A stretch of 64,000 bases of DNA from Streptomyces rubellomurinus (GCF_000961885.1 NZ_JZKH01000017.1:1-64000); one strand, 5' to 3'; positions 8,494-17,082 are shown, counted from the first letter of the stretch. The notes: generated by a model not told the origin, from the sequence alone. Made by a program: numbers and translations.

Positions 8494-9483
8494 ATGTCCC
8501 TCCCCCGTCGCGCCCTCGTGACCGCCGCCGGCGCCCTCGCCGCCGCCCTCGTCCTGGCCGGCTGCGGCAGCGGTGCCACGGACGCCGCGGCGGGCCTCGC
8601 CCCGGCCGGGGGCACCGTCGCGCCGAACGGCACCGTGGTGAACCTGTCGCCGAACCAGAACCGGGTCACCACGCCGAAGGTCGACGCGATCGCGGCGCTG
8701 GTCCCGGAGGAGATCAGACGGAGAGGCACGCTGAAGGTCGTCGACTCGCTCGGCACCACCCCGCCGCTGGACTTCCACGCCACCGACGACACGACCGTGA
8801 TCGGCGTCGAGCCGGACATCGCGTACCTGCTCGGCAACGTGCTCGGTCTTGAGGTGCAGATCGACTCGGGCTCCTGGGAGAACATCTTCGTCGGCCTGGA
8901 CAGCGGCAAGTACGACGTCGGCGTCTCCAACATCACCGTCACCGAGGCGCGCAAGGAGAAGTACGACTTCGCCACCTACCGGCTGGACAACCTCGGTTTC
9001 GAGGCGAAGAAGGGCAGCGGCCTCAAGGTCACCGGGCCCGCCGACCTGGCCGGCCGGTCGGTCGGCGTCTCCTCCGGAACCAACCAGGAGAAGCTGCTGA
9101 TCTCCTGGAGCGAGGAGAACGTCAAGGCCGGCCGCAAGCCGATCGACATCAAGTACTTCCAGGGCACCGAGTTCTACCTGGCGCTCTCCTCCGGCCGGAT
9201 CGACGCGTACGTCGGCCCCAACCCGAGCCTGTCCTTCCACGTCGCGCAGACCGGCGAGACCGAGATCGTCGGCACCTACTCGGGCGGCGGCAAGGACGTC
9301 CAGGGCAAGATCGCCGCGGCCACCAAGAAGGACAACGGGCTGGTCCAGGCGCTCAACCAGGCGCTGAACGAGCTGATCAGGAACGGCACGTACGGGCAGG
9401 TCCTCAAGCGCTGGGGCCTGGAGGCCGAAGCCGTCCGGACGTCCGAGCTGAACCCGCCCGGCCTGCCCAAGCAGCCCGCGTAG
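8494..9483 (+). CDS. ABC transporter substrate-binding lipoprotein (SBP_bac_3)
   Basis: 329 residues. Signal peptide with lipobox VLAGC around residues 20-24, then a family-3 solute-binding protein (GTLKVVDSLGTTPPLDF, GVEPDIAYLLGNVLGLEV, GKYDVGVSNITVTEARKEKY, C-terminal RNGTYGQVLKRWGLEAEA). AGGAG lies upstream of the ATG. The 70-base gap after the ATPase contains a short direct repeat (CTTCCCCGTCACC twice) but no gene. Similar fold but clearly different sequence from the lipoprotein at 5616, so the locus has two receptors and perhaps two ligands. Confidence 0.92.
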   Translation: MSLPRRALVTAAGALAAALVLAGCGSGATDAAAGLAPAGGTVAPNGTVVNLSPNQNRVTTPKVDAIAALVPEEIRRRGTLKVVDSLGTTPPLDFHATDDTTVIGVEPDIAYLLGNVLGLEVQIDSGSWENIFVGLDSGKYDVGVSNITVTEARKEKYDFATYRLDNLGFEAKKGSGLKVTGPADLAGRSVGVSSGTNQEKLLISWSEENVKAGRKPIDIKYFQGTEFYLALSSGRIDAYVGPNPSLSFHVAQTGETEIVGTYSGGGKDVQGKIAAATKKDNGLVQALNQALNELIRNGTYGQVLKRWGLEAEAVRTSELNPPGLPKQPA

Positions 9484-9525
9484 CACGGTCGTTCACCCGT
9501 TCGTTCCCGGCCGCCGCTATCGTGA

Positions 9526-9551
9526 CCCCGCCCGGCGCACGCCGGGCGGGG
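9526..9551 (+). terminator. Hairpin at end of ABC operon
   Basis: Perfect 11-bp stem (9526-9536 with 9541-9551) and a GCAC tetraloop, no T tract. It lies 42 bases after the lipoprotein stop and just before the kinase gene, so it could also sit in the kinase leader. Confidence 0.6.
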
Positions 9552-9574
9552 ACGGTCGGGGTTTGGGGGAGCGG

Positions 9575-10786
9575 ATGCGGCAGGGGGACCTGCTCGGCGG
9601 CCGGTACCGGCTGGAGGCGCCGCTGGGGCGGGGCAGCTACGGCGCGGTGTGGCGGGCGGGCGACATCGTGCTCAACCGGCAGGTCGCGGTGAAGGTGCTG
9701 CTCGCCGAGCACGCCGCCGACCAGGAGGCGGTGGAGCGGTTCGTCCGCGAGGCCCGGACGGCGAGCAGCCTCTCCAACCCGCACATCGCCGCCGTGCACG
9801 ACTACGGGAGGGCCCCGGACGGCGCCGGGGAGGCCCACTACCTGGTGATGGAGCTGGTCCGCGGCGAGGCGCTGTCCGCGGTCCTCAAGCGGGAGCGGCC
9901 GGAGAACGGGCTCGCGCTGAAGTGGATGGGCCAGGTGTGCAAGGCGCTGGACGCCGCGCACCGCAGCGGCGTCGTCCACCGGGACATCAAGCCCGGGAAC
10001 GTGATGATCGACGCCGACCGCCGGGTCAAGGTGGTCGACTTCGGCATCGCCCGGCTGCTCAGCCAGACCGGCCCCCGGCTCACCTCCAGCGGCAGCGTGG
10101 TCGGCACCGTGCCCTACCTGGCGCCCGAGTGCTGGGCGGACGGCGCGGTGGACGGCCGGGCCGACCTCTACGCCCTCGGCATCATGCTGTTCGAGGTCTG
10201 CGCCGGCCGGCTCCCGTTCCGCGCCGACACGCCCCTCGGCTACCTGACCAAGCACGCCACCGAGGCTCCGCCCCGGCTGCGCAGCGTCGACCCGGCCCTG
10301 GCCGACCTGGTCGACCAGCTGCTCGCCAAGGACCCGGCCGACCGGCCCGCCACGGCCGCCGAGGTGCGGGCCCGGCTGCGGACGGTCCGGCCGGGCATGC
10401 TCGGCACCGGCGACCGCACCCCCGAGGAGCTGCGCGACCAGGCCCACCGGGCGTGGCGGTACGGCGAGGAGGGCGCGTTCGGGCGGGCCGTCGAGACCCT
10501 GACCGCGCTGCTGCCCGAGCTCGCCCGGACCTGCGGCGCCGCCGACCCGCGCACCCTGCGCACCTGCCACGACCTGGCCCTCTGGCTGGCCCGGGACGGC
10601 CGGCCGGGCGCCGCCGTCGCCCTGCTGCGCGAGCTGCTGCCCGCCCTCGCCGCCCACCCGGCGGCCCGGGCCGACGCCGAGCGCGACCTCGACCGCTGGC
10701 AGCGGGTGGTGGCCCGCGACGGCGCCGGCGCCTCCTGGGGGCTAGCGCTGTCCGAGCTGCTCGGCGGCGCCGCGCAGCACGGCTGA
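9575..10786 (+). CDS. Ser/Thr protein kinase with C-terminal TPR-like region
   Basis: 403 residues from ATG 9575 (an in-frame TTG at 9563 is an alternative; a GGGGGAG run lies between). Complete kinase domain: glycine loop LGRGSYGAV, VAVKVLL lysine, catalytic HRDIKPGN, DFGIARL, PYLAPE. No transmembrane helix or PASTA domain is seen, so it is likely cytosolic. Residues from about 285 form TPR-like helices (HRAWRYGEEGAFGRAVETL, DPRTLRTCHDLALWLARDG) as in the truncated kinase at the window start. Convergent with the hydrolase downstream, overlapping it by 45 bases. A TATCGT hexamer at 9518-9523 is a possible -10. Confidence 0.92.
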   Translation: MRQGDLLGGRYRLEAPLGRGSYGAVWRAGDIVLNRQVAVKVLLAEHAADQEAVERFVREARTASSLSNPHIAAVHDYGRAPDGAGEAHYLVMELVRGEALSAVLKRERPENGLALKWMGQVCKALDAAHRSGVVHRDIKPGNVMIDADRRVKVVDFGIARLLSQTGPRLTSSGSVVGTVPYLAPECWADGAVDGRADLYALGIMLFEVCAGRLPFRADTPLGYLTKHATEAPPRLRSVDPALADLVDQLLAKDPADRPATAAEVRARLRTVRPGMLGTGDRTPEELRDQAHRAWRYGEEGAFGRAVETLTALLPELARTCGAADPRTLRTCHDLALWLARDGRPGAAVALLRELLPALAAHPAARADAERDLDRWQRVVARDGAGASWGLALSELLGGAAQHG

Positions 10787-11440
10787 GGCGCCCGCGGCGA
10801 TCGGGTCGCCGTGCCCGAACACGGCCGTCTCCACCGGGAGTTCGGCCAGCCGCCGGAAGGACTCCAGGGCCCGGGCCGGGTCGGTGTGGAACACCCCTGG
10901 CCTGGTCCGCCCCTGCACGTGGGAGGCGATGTCGCCGGTGAACAGCACGCCGGGCCCGGGCAGGTGCAGCGCGATGCTGCCGTCGGTGTGCCCGGGCACG
11001 TGCACGACCACCGCGCCGCCGCCGATGTCGAGCACGTCGCCGTCCCGGACCTCCCGGTGCACCGGGCAGGGCTCGGCGGGCGGTATCGGCGGCAGCCCGT
11101 CCCACAGCTCCTGTTCGAACGGGCTCAGCACCGGCGGCACGGGCGGCTGCTCGCGCCGGATCACCGGGGCGTCCAGCCGGTGCGCGACCACCTCGGCGGA
11201 CCAGCGGCGGGCGAGTTCGGCGGCGGAGCCGGTGTGGTCCTCGTGGTGGTGGGTGAGCACGATCCGGCGCAGCGCGGCCGGGTCCAGCCCGAGCTCGCGG
11301 ACGGCCCGCTCGATCGGGCCCGCCGAGCCGGCGATGCCGGTGTCGACGAGGGTGAGCCCGTGCTCGTCCCGCCAGAGGTAGGCGGTGCCGAACTCCAGTG
11401 TGATCATGTGCAGTTCTTCGCGCACCCGGGTGATCTCCAT
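10742..11440 (-). CDS. MBL-fold metallo-hydrolase
   Basis: 232 residues. The zinc signature THHHEDHTG (HxHxDH) lies near residue 63, with the later ligands in HVPGHTDGS (His), FTGDIA (Asp) and FGHGDP (His), so a binuclear metal site is complete. The family covers lactamases, glyoxalase II-like thioesterases and lactonases; substrate undetermined. The gene ends inside the 3' end of the opposing kinase gene (45-base antisense overlap) and is divergent from the fumarylacetoacetate-hydrolase-family gene. Confidence 0.9.
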   Translation of the reverse strand: MEITRVREELHMITLEFGTAYLWRDEHGLTLVDTGIAGSAGPIERAVRELGLDPAALRRIVLTHHHEDHTGSAAELARRWSAEVVAHRLDAPVIRREQPPVPPVLSPFEQELWDGLPPIPPAEPCPVHREVRDGDVLDIGGGAVVVHVPGHTDGSIALHLPGPGVLFTGDIASHVQGRTRPGVFHTDPARALESFRRLAELPVETAVFGHGDPIAAGASAVLRGAAEQLGQR

Positions 11441-11688
11441 GACCGGATGATCACGCGCCCCGGCGCCGCCGCGCGCCCGGTTCCGCCAACGGCGAAGCCC
11501 GGGCGCACCGGCCTGTCAACCGTACGGGCGGCCGATTCGCCCTCGCCGCACCCGGGCGAGTCGGGAGGATTTCGCCCATCGGGACGGTCTGGTCCGCCGC
11601 CCCGGACGGTTGGTATACCTCGTCACCGGACCCCGGAGCGGCGCCCCGCCGCTCCGGTGAGCCGCGACGAAAGGCTGGTGACGGATCG
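11441..11688. promoter_or_regulatory. Divergent promoter region with GGTATACC palindrome
   Basis: 248 bases between divergent genes. The 8-bp palindrome GGTATACC (11612-11619) lies 70 bases before the plus-strand gene. GTATAC-centred sites are common for GntR-family regulators, and TATACC could instead be a -10. No small gene seen. Confidence 0.35.
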
Positions 11689-12540
11689 ATGAGACTGCTC
11701 CGCGTCGGACCGCAGGGCGCCGAGCGCCCGGTCCTGCTGGGCGAGGACGGCACCGCGTACGACCTGTCCGGACGGGCCCGCGACCTCGACGGGGCCTTCC
11801 TGTCCGGGCTGGACACCGCCGAGCTGGCGCGGGACGCCGCCGCCGGCCTGCTGCCGGTGGTGGACCTGGACGGCCTGCGGGTGGGCGCCCCGGTGGCCCG
11901 GCCGGGCAAGGTCGTCGGCATCGGGCTCAACTACCGCGACCACGCGGCCGAGGCCGGCCTCGCGATCCCGGCCGAGCCGGTGATCTTCCTCAAGCCGGGC
12001 AACACCGTGGTCGGCCCGTACGACGAGGTGCTGGTGCCGCGCGACGGCGAGAAGACCGACTACGAGGCCGAACTGGCCGTCGTGATCGGCCGCACCGCCC
12101 GCTACCTGGACTCGCACGCCGAGGCCGCCGGGGTGATCGCCGGCTACACGATCGCCAACGACGTCACCGAGCGGGCCTTCCAGTTCGAGCGCGGCGGCCA
12201 GTGGGACAAGGGCAAGTCGGCGGAGACCTTCACCCCGCTCGGGCCCTGGCTGGTCACCGCCGACGAGGTGCCCGACCCGCAGGCCCTGGCGCTGCGGCTG
12301 TGGGTCAACGGCGAGCTGCGGCAGGACGGCAGCACCGCGCAGATGATCTTCCCGGTGCTGGAGCTCGTCCGCTACGCGAGCCGGTTCATGGTGCTCGACC
12401 CGGGCGACGTGATCGTCACCGGCACCCCGGCCGGGGTCACCCTGGGCCACCCCGGCACGCCGTTCCTCGCCCCCGGCGACGTCGTCGAGATCGAGGTCGA
12501 CGGCCTCGGCCGGCAGCGCCAGGTGCTCGGCAAGGCCTGA
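11689..12540 (+). CDS. Fumarylacetoacetate hydrolase family protein
   Basis: 283 residues. The family core is complete: VGIGLNYRDHAAE, the metal-ligand segment TDYEAELAVVIG (Glu pair), GYTIANDVTERAFQ, KSAETFTPLGPWLV and the final VIVTGTPAGVTLGHPGTPFLAPGD. Such enzymes cleave C-C bonds or decarboxylate 2-oxo-acids (fumarylpyruvate, acylpyruvate or HHDD-type substrates). The length fits the acylpyruvase/HpaG class better than true fumarylacetoacetase. It stands alone; no aromatic catabolic genes are nearby, so the pathway is open. Confidence 0.9.
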   Translation: MRLLRVGPQGAERPVLLGEDGTAYDLSGRARDLDGAFLSGLDTAELARDAAAGLLPVVDLDGLRVGAPVARPGKVVGIGLNYRDHAAEAGLAIPAEPVIFLKPGNTVVGPYDEVLVPRDGEKTDYEAELAVVIGRTARYLDSHAEAAGVIAGYTIANDVTERAFQFERGGQWDKGKSAETFTPLGPWLVTADEVPDPQALALRLWVNGELRQDGSTAQMIFPVLELVRYASRFMVLDPGDVIVTGTPAGVTLGHPGTPFLAPGDVVEIEVDGLGRQRQVLGKA

Positions 12541-12562
12541 CAGCGGCCCCGACCCTTGGGGC

Positions 12563-12587
12563 CCCGACCCTTGGCACGGGGGTCGGG
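12563..12587. terminator. Bidirectional hairpin between convergent genes
   Basis: Perfect CCCGACCC/GGGTCGGG stem with a 9-base loop, between the ends of the fumarylacetoacetate-hydrolase-family gene and the tetR gene. The left part is preceded by a direct repeat CCCCGACCCTTGG. Confidence 0.7.
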
Positions 12588-12598
12588 ACCTCCCGGAC

Positions 12599-13354
12599 TC
12601 AGCTCCCGCCCAGCACCGCGCGCAGCCGCCCGGCCCGCTCCTCCTGCGGGCCCTCCAGCGCCAGCACCGCCGCCAGCACCTCGGCCGTCTGCGGGTCGTG
12701 CAGCGCCGTCGCCGCCGCCATCGCGGTGAACTGGTCCACCAGCCAGTCGCGCAGCCCGTCCACCGGCAGCGCGCGCCCCTCGTCCAGCCAGCTCAGCGAC
12801 GCGCCCTCGACCACCGCGATCCACGAGCGGACCAGCAGCGTCAGCCGCGGCCCGGCCTCCCGGACCCCCAGGTGGCGCAGGGTCCGCTTGAGCGCCACCC
12901 GCCGGACGTCGTCGACGATCGCCGAGGTGCGGGCCGTCTCCACCACCGAACCGCCGCGCAGCAGCGCCGAGTAGCCGGCGTCGTGCTCGGCCACGAAGGC
13001 GAAGTAGCCGTCCAGGACGGCCGCCAGCTGCTCGGACGGCGTGCCCGCCGCCGGCACGGTGAACCGGCTGGTCAGCTCGTCCGCCGCGGTGCGCAGCGCG
13101 GCCTCGTACAGCTGCTGCTTGCCGCCCGCGAAGTAGCGGTAGACCAGCGGGCGGGACGCCCCGGCGGCCTCGGCGACGTCGTCCAGGCTCACCTCCTCCG
13201 GCGGCCGGGAGGCGAACAGCTCCAGGGCGACGGCGATCAGCTGCTCGCGGCGCTGCTGGACCGGCAGCCGCCGGTAGCCGCTGCGCCGCGGGCGCGGCTC
13301 GGGCGCGGTCGGGGCGGTGGCCGGGTCGTCTGCCGTGGTGGGGCGGGCTTTCAT
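12599..13354 (-). CDS. TetR/AcrR family transcriptional regulator
   Basis: 251 residues from the ATG at 13354. After a Pro/Arg-rich tail comes the TetR helix-turn-helix (RREQLIAVALELFASRPPEEV then SLDDVAEAAGASRPLVYRYF, residues about 32-78), then an all-helical ligand domain. A longer frame reaches 13492, but that part has Lys/Arg/Gly content and no ribosome-binding site and overlaps the divergent promoter. It is divergent from the DUF885 gene, so it may regulate that gene and itself (inference). Confidence 0.88.
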   Translation of the reverse strand: MKARPTTADDPATAPTAPEPRPRRSGYRRLPVQQRREQLIAVALELFASRPPEEVSLDDVAEAAGASRPLVYRYFAGGKQQLYEAALRTAADELTSRFTVPAAGTPSEQLAAVLDGYFAFVAEHDAGYSALLRGGSVVETARTSAIVDDVRRVALKRTLRHLGVREAGPRLTLLVRSWIAVVEGASLSWLDEGRALPVDGLRDWLVDQFTAMAAATALHDPQTAEVLAAVLALEGPQEERAGRLRAVLGGS

Positions 13355-13472
13355 GGCGTCAGGGTAATGGGCATCGGGGCGATCCGGTCCTGTCTCCGCA
13401 CGGTCGTTTCCGAATGGATGTTTGCGTCCGGTGAGGCGCCCCGGTCGATCGCCGCCCTTGATCGCCGGGGTC

Positions 13473-13500
13473 TTGCAATCGCCCGAGGCCACGCCATGAT
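13473..13500 (+). promoter_or_regulatory. Candidate promoter of DUF885 gene (leaderless)
   Basis: TTGCAA (13473-13478), 16-base spacer, CATGAT (13495-13500), 6 bases before ATG 13507. The direct repeat GATCGCCG-N5-GATCGCCG lies just upstream. TetR operator symmetry was not found. Confidence 0.35.
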
Positions 13501-13506
13501 GTGCGG

Positions 13507-15264
13507 ATGGCTGAAGAACCGATCACCTCCGGCGGCACCACCCCGCGCCGCATCGCCGACGACTACGTCCGCGAACTCGCCGAACTGGACCCGCTGATCG
13601 CGGTCTACCTCGGCGTCAATCCCGAGGACGACCGCCTGCCCGACCTCTCCCCGGCCGGCTCCGCCCGGCTGGCCGAGCTCGGCCGCCGCACCCTCGCCCG
13701 GCTCGACGAGGCCGAGCGGGGCGGCGCCGTCGAGGACGAGGCCGAGCGCCGCTGCGCCCGGCTGCTGCGCGAGCGGCTGACCGCCGAACTCGCCGTCCAC
13801 GACGCGGGCGAGGACTACCGCTCGCTGCGCAACCTCGGCTCGCCGGTGCACAACGTGCGGGAGTGCTTCACGCTGATGGCCACCGGCACCGAGGCCGAGT
13901 GGCGGGTGGTCGCCGGCCGCCTGGCCCGGGTGCCGCTGGCGCTGGAGCAGTACCGGCAGACCCTGGCCGAGGGCATCGAGCGCGGCCTGCTCTCCGGCCC
14001 GCGCCAGGTGACCACCGTGGTCGGACAGTTCGGCGACTGGCTGGAGGGGGAGGTTCCAGAAGAAGGTGCGCCGCGCAGCGGCTCGAGCGAGGGTGGCGGT
14101 GGGCGACGGGCGGGCTGGTTCGGCACCTTCGTCCAGGACGCCCCGGAGAGCCTGCGCGCCGAGCTGGACGGCCACGCGGTGGCCGCCGCCGAGGCGCTGG
14201 CCGCGCTGCGCGACTGGCTGCGCGACGTGTACGGGCCGGCGGCCGCCGACACCCCGGACCCGGTCGGCCGGGAGCGCTACGGCCGGTTCGTCCGCTACTG
14301 GACCGGCGCCGACCTCGACCTGGACGAGGCCTACGCCTGGGCCTGGAGCGAGTTCCACGACCTGCGCGCGCAGATGGAGGCCGAGGCGGAGAAGGTCCGC
14401 CCGGGCGTCGGCCCGATGGCCGCGATGAAGTGGCTGGAGTCGGACGGCCCGGCCATCGAGGGCTCCGACGCCGCCCGCGAGTACCTCCAGGGCCTGATGG
14501 ACCAGGCGATCCGCGACCTCCAGGGCACCCACTTCGACCTGGCCGAGCCGATCACCCGGGTCGAGTCCAGGATCGCCCCGCCCGGCAGCGCCGCCGCGCC
14601 GTACTACACCCAGCCGTCGCTGGACTTCAGCCGCCCCGGCCGGACCTGGCTGCCGGTGCTCGGCGAGGAGCGCTTCCCGGTCTGGGACCTGGTCTCGACC
14701 TGGTACCACGAGGGCGTCCCGGGCCACCACCTGCAGCTCGCGCAGTGGGTGTACGTCGCCGACCGGCTCTCCACCTACCAGGTGACCCTCGGCGGGGTCA
14801 GCGCCAACATGGAGGGCTGGGCGCTGTACGCCGAGCGCCTGATGGACGAGCTCGGCTACCTCACCGACCCGGGCCACCGCCTCGGCTACCTCAACGCGCA
14901 GATGATGCGCGCGCTGCGGGTGATCGTCGACATCGGCATGCACGTCGGTCTGGACTTCCCCGCCGACTCCCCGTACCGCCCGGGCGAGCCGGTCGCCCCG
15001 GACCACGCCCGGGAGTTCTTCGGCCTGTACTGCGGCCTGTCCGCCGACTTCCTGGACAGCGAGCTGGTCCGCTACCTGGGCCTGCCCGGCCAGGCGATCG
15101 GCTACAAGCTCGGCGAGCGCGCCTGGCTGCGCGGCCGGGCGGCGGCGCGGGCGGCGCACGAGGCGCGCGGCGCGGAGTTCGACCTCAAGGCCTGGCACAT
15201 GGCGGCGCTGTCGCAGGGCTCGCTGGGGCTGGACGACCTGGTCGCGGAGCTGTCCGCGCTCTGA
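13507..15264 (+). CDS. DUF885 domain protein (HExxPGH zinc-peptidase-like)
   Basis: 585 residues from ATG 13507 (an in-frame GTG at 13501 is also possible). The DUF885 hallmark STWYHEGVPGHH is near residue 400 and would hold a zinc ion; the later helix GGVSANMEGWALYAERLMDE supplies the further conserved Glu. No signal peptide, so probably cytoplasmic. The substrate is unknown. Around residues 182-204 there is a Gly/Ser/Glu-rich insert (VPEEGAPRSGSSEGGGG) coded with A/T-ending codons unlike the rest of the gene. Followed by a strong terminator. Confidence 0.9.
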   Translation: MAEEPITSGGTTPRRIADDYVRELAELDPLIAVYLGVNPEDDRLPDLSPAGSARLAELGRRTLARLDEAERGGAVEDEAERRCARLLRERLTAELAVHDAGEDYRSLRNLGSPVHNVRECFTLMATGTEAEWRVVAGRLARVPLALEQYRQTLAEGIERGLLSGPRQVTTVVGQFGDWLEGEVPEEGAPRSGSSEGGGGRRAGWFGTFVQDAPESLRAELDGHAVAAAEALAALRDWLRDVYGPAAADTPDPVGRERYGRFVRYWTGADLDLDEAYAWAWSEFHDLRAQMEAEAEKVRPGVGPMAAMKWLESDGPAIEGSDAAREYLQGLMDQAIRDLQGTHFDLAEPITRVESRIAPPGSAAAPYYTQPSLDFSRPGRTWLPVLGEERFPVWDLVSTWYHEGVPGHHLQLAQWVYVADRLSTYQVTLGGVSANMEGWALYAERLMDELGYLTDPGHRLGYLNAQMMRALRVIVDIGMHVGLDFPADSPYRPGEPVAPDHAREFFGLYCGLSADFLDSELVRYLGLPGQAIGYKLGERAWLRGRAAARAAHEARGAEFDLKAWHMAALSQGSLGLDDLVAELSAL

Positions 15265-15276
15265 CGACGGGCCGCG

Positions 15277-15324
15277 GGACCGGGCCCTGGACCTCCGCCG
15301 GAGGTCCCAGGGCCTGGTCCTTTT
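15277..15324 (+). terminator. Intrinsic terminator after DUF885 gene
   Basis: About 20-bp stem (15277-15296 with 15300-15320, one bulge) with a 3-base loop, followed by TTTT. One of the few hairpins here with a T run. Confidence 0.88.
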
Positions 15325-15344
15325 GTCCGAGAAAGGTCGATTTG

Positions 15345-15361
15345 GCAAGGTTTTTCCTTGC
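15345..15361. promoter_or_regulatory. Inverted repeat GCAAGG-TTTTT-CCTTGC before MFS gene
   Basis: Perfect 6-bp inverted repeat with a 5-T spacer, 74 bases before the exporter start. MFS exporters of this type are often repressed by a TetR or MarR protein bound to such a site. It could instead be a weak hairpin. Confidence 0.45.
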
Positions 15362-15434
15362 GATCCGTCCGGGACGGAGGTCGACTGGAAGGCGACTGCG
15401 TGACCTCTCCGCCCCCCAACGGAAGGCTCGACCA

Positions 15435-17036
15435 GTGTCTGCGCAACCCGCCACCGGTCATGAGGACGCGGACCGTCGCCGCTGGTGGGCGCTGGCCGTC
15501 ATCGCCATCGCCCAGCTCATGATCGTCCTCGACATCACCATCGTGAACATCGCCCTGCCGTCCGCCCAGAAGGATCTCGGCATCTCGGACGCGGACCGGC
15601 AATGGGTGATCACCGCCTACACGCTCGCCTTCGGCGGCCTGCTGCTGCTCGGCGGGCGCCTCGGCGACCTCTTCGGCCGCAAGCGCGTCTTCACCGTGGG
15701 CCTGCTGGGCTTCGCGCTCGCCTCCGCCCTCGGCGGCGCCGCCGTCGACCCGTCCATGCTGTTCGGCGCCCGTGCCCTGCAGGGCGCGTTCGGCGCCCTG
15801 CTCGCGCCCTCCGCGCTGGGACTGCTCTCCACCACGTTCTCCGACCCGAAGGAACGCAGTACGGCCTTCGGCATCTTCGGTGCGATCGCCGCCGGCGGCG
15901 CCGCGATCGGCTTCATCACCGGCGGCCTGCTCACCGAGTACCTGAACTGGCGCTGGTGCCTGTTCGTGAACTCCCCGATCGCGGTGGCCACCGCCTTCGC
16001 CGCGTTCTCGGTGCTCCAGCGCGACCACATCGCCAAGGGCCGGCGGATCAAACTCGACCTGCCCGGGGCACTGCTCGGCTGCGGAGGCCTGCTCGCGATC
16101 GTCTTCGGCACCTCCGAGGCCGTCACCCGGGGCTGGAGCGACGGCCTGGTGATCGGCTCGCTGCTGCTGGGCGTGGCCCTGCTCGCGCTGTTCGTCCTGG
16201 TCGAGAAGCGCAGTTCGCACCCGCTGCTGCCGATCCACATCGTGGCCGACCGCAACCGCGGCGGCGGCGCGCTCGCGGTGGGCCTCGCCATGGTCGGCAT
16301 GTTCGGCCTGTTCCTGTTCCTGACCTACTACCTGCAGGCCATCAAGCACTTCTCGCCGGTGGTCGCCGGCCTCTCCTTCCTGCCCATGACGGGCGCCATC
16401 GTGATCAGTTCGACCGGCTTCGCGGCCCGGCTGATGACCAGGGTGCCGTCCCGGAACCTGATCGGCCCCGGGCTGCTGCTCGCCGCCTGCGGCATGGCCT
16501 GGCTGACCCAGATGAAGGTCGACAGTCCGTGGGCCGCCATGGTGCTGCCCGCCGAACTGCTGCTCGGCTTCGGCATGGGCCTGGTCTTCATGCCGTCGAT
16601 GAGCCTGGCCACCCTCGGGGTCGCCCCGAACGAGGCCGGCGCCGCCTCGGCGACCATCAACTCGGCCCAGCAGGTGGGCGGCTCCTTCGGCACCGCGCTG
16701 CTGAACACGATCGCGGCCAGCGCCACCGCGACGTACCTGGGCACCCGGCTCGCCTCCGACCCGGCGGTACGGGCCCAGGGCGCGGTGCACGGCTACGTGG
16801 TCGCGACCTGGGTCGCGATGGGCGTGCTGATCCTGGCGGCCCTGGTCGCCTTCGTGATGGTCGACCACCGGCCCGCCCCCGGCGAGGCCACCACCGTCCC
16901 GGGCGGGGCCGCCGCGGAGTCGGCCCAGCCGGCCCGGGAGGCCGCGACGCACCGGGCCCCGGCCGCCGCGGTGGACGGAAAGCCGACCGACAAGGCCCGC
17001 GCCGCCGCCCCATCGGATCGCCAACGGACGGGCTGA
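15435..17036 (+). CDS. MFS transporter, DHA2 (EmrB/QacA) drug exporter type
   Basis: 533 residues from GTG 15435 (GGAAGG 8 bases upstream). Fourteen predicted membrane helices. Motif D1 LDITIVNIALP is in helix 1 and motif A GGRLGDLFGRKR lies between helices 2 and 3, the hallmarks of proton-coupled drug antiporters. The cytoplasmic C-terminal tail (about 50 residues) is Ala/Pro/Lys rich. It is flanked by terminators on both sides, so it is monocistronic. The nearest regulator is the TetR gene 2 kb upstream, not adjacent. Confidence 0.92.
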   Translation: MSAQPATGHEDADRRRWWALAVIAIAQLMIVLDITIVNIALPSAQKDLGISDADRQWVITAYTLAFGGLLLLGGRLGDLFGRKRVFTVGLLGFALASALGGAAVDPSMLFGARALQGAFGALLAPSALGLLSTTFSDPKERSTAFGIFGAIAAGGAAIGFITGGLLTEYLNWRWCLFVNSPIAVATAFAAFSVLQRDHIAKGRRIKLDLPGALLGCGGLLAIVFGTSEAVTRGWSDGLVIGSLLLGVALLALFVLVEKRSSHPLLPIHIVADRNRGGGALAVGLAMVGMFGLFLFLTYYLQAIKHFSPVVAGLSFLPMTGAIVISSTGFAARLMTRVPSRNLIGPGLLLAACGMAWLTQMKVDSPWAAMVLPAELLLGFGMGLVFMPSMSLATLGVAPNEAGAASATINSAQQVGGSFGTALLNTIAASATATYLGTRLASDPAVRAQGAVHGYVVATWVAMGVLILAALVAFVMVDHRPAPGEATTVPGGAAAESAQPAREAATHRAPAAAVDGKPTDKARAAAPSDRQRTG

Positions 17037-17057
17037 AAGCCACAGTTGGAGGAGGTG

Positions 17058-17082
17058 TCGACCCCGTTCGGAACGGGGTCGA
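17058..17082 (+). terminator. Terminator after MFS gene
   Basis: Perfect 11-bp stem TCGACCCCGTT/AACGGGGTCGA with a 3-base loop, 21 bases after the stop codon. Confidence 0.8.

Noticed and set aside
13863..17036. A 1057-codon open frame spanning the DUF885 gene and the MFS gene
   Set aside because: Only the part from 15435 is real (MFS). The upstream part is the Arg/Gly/Pro-rich wrong-frame reading of DUF885.
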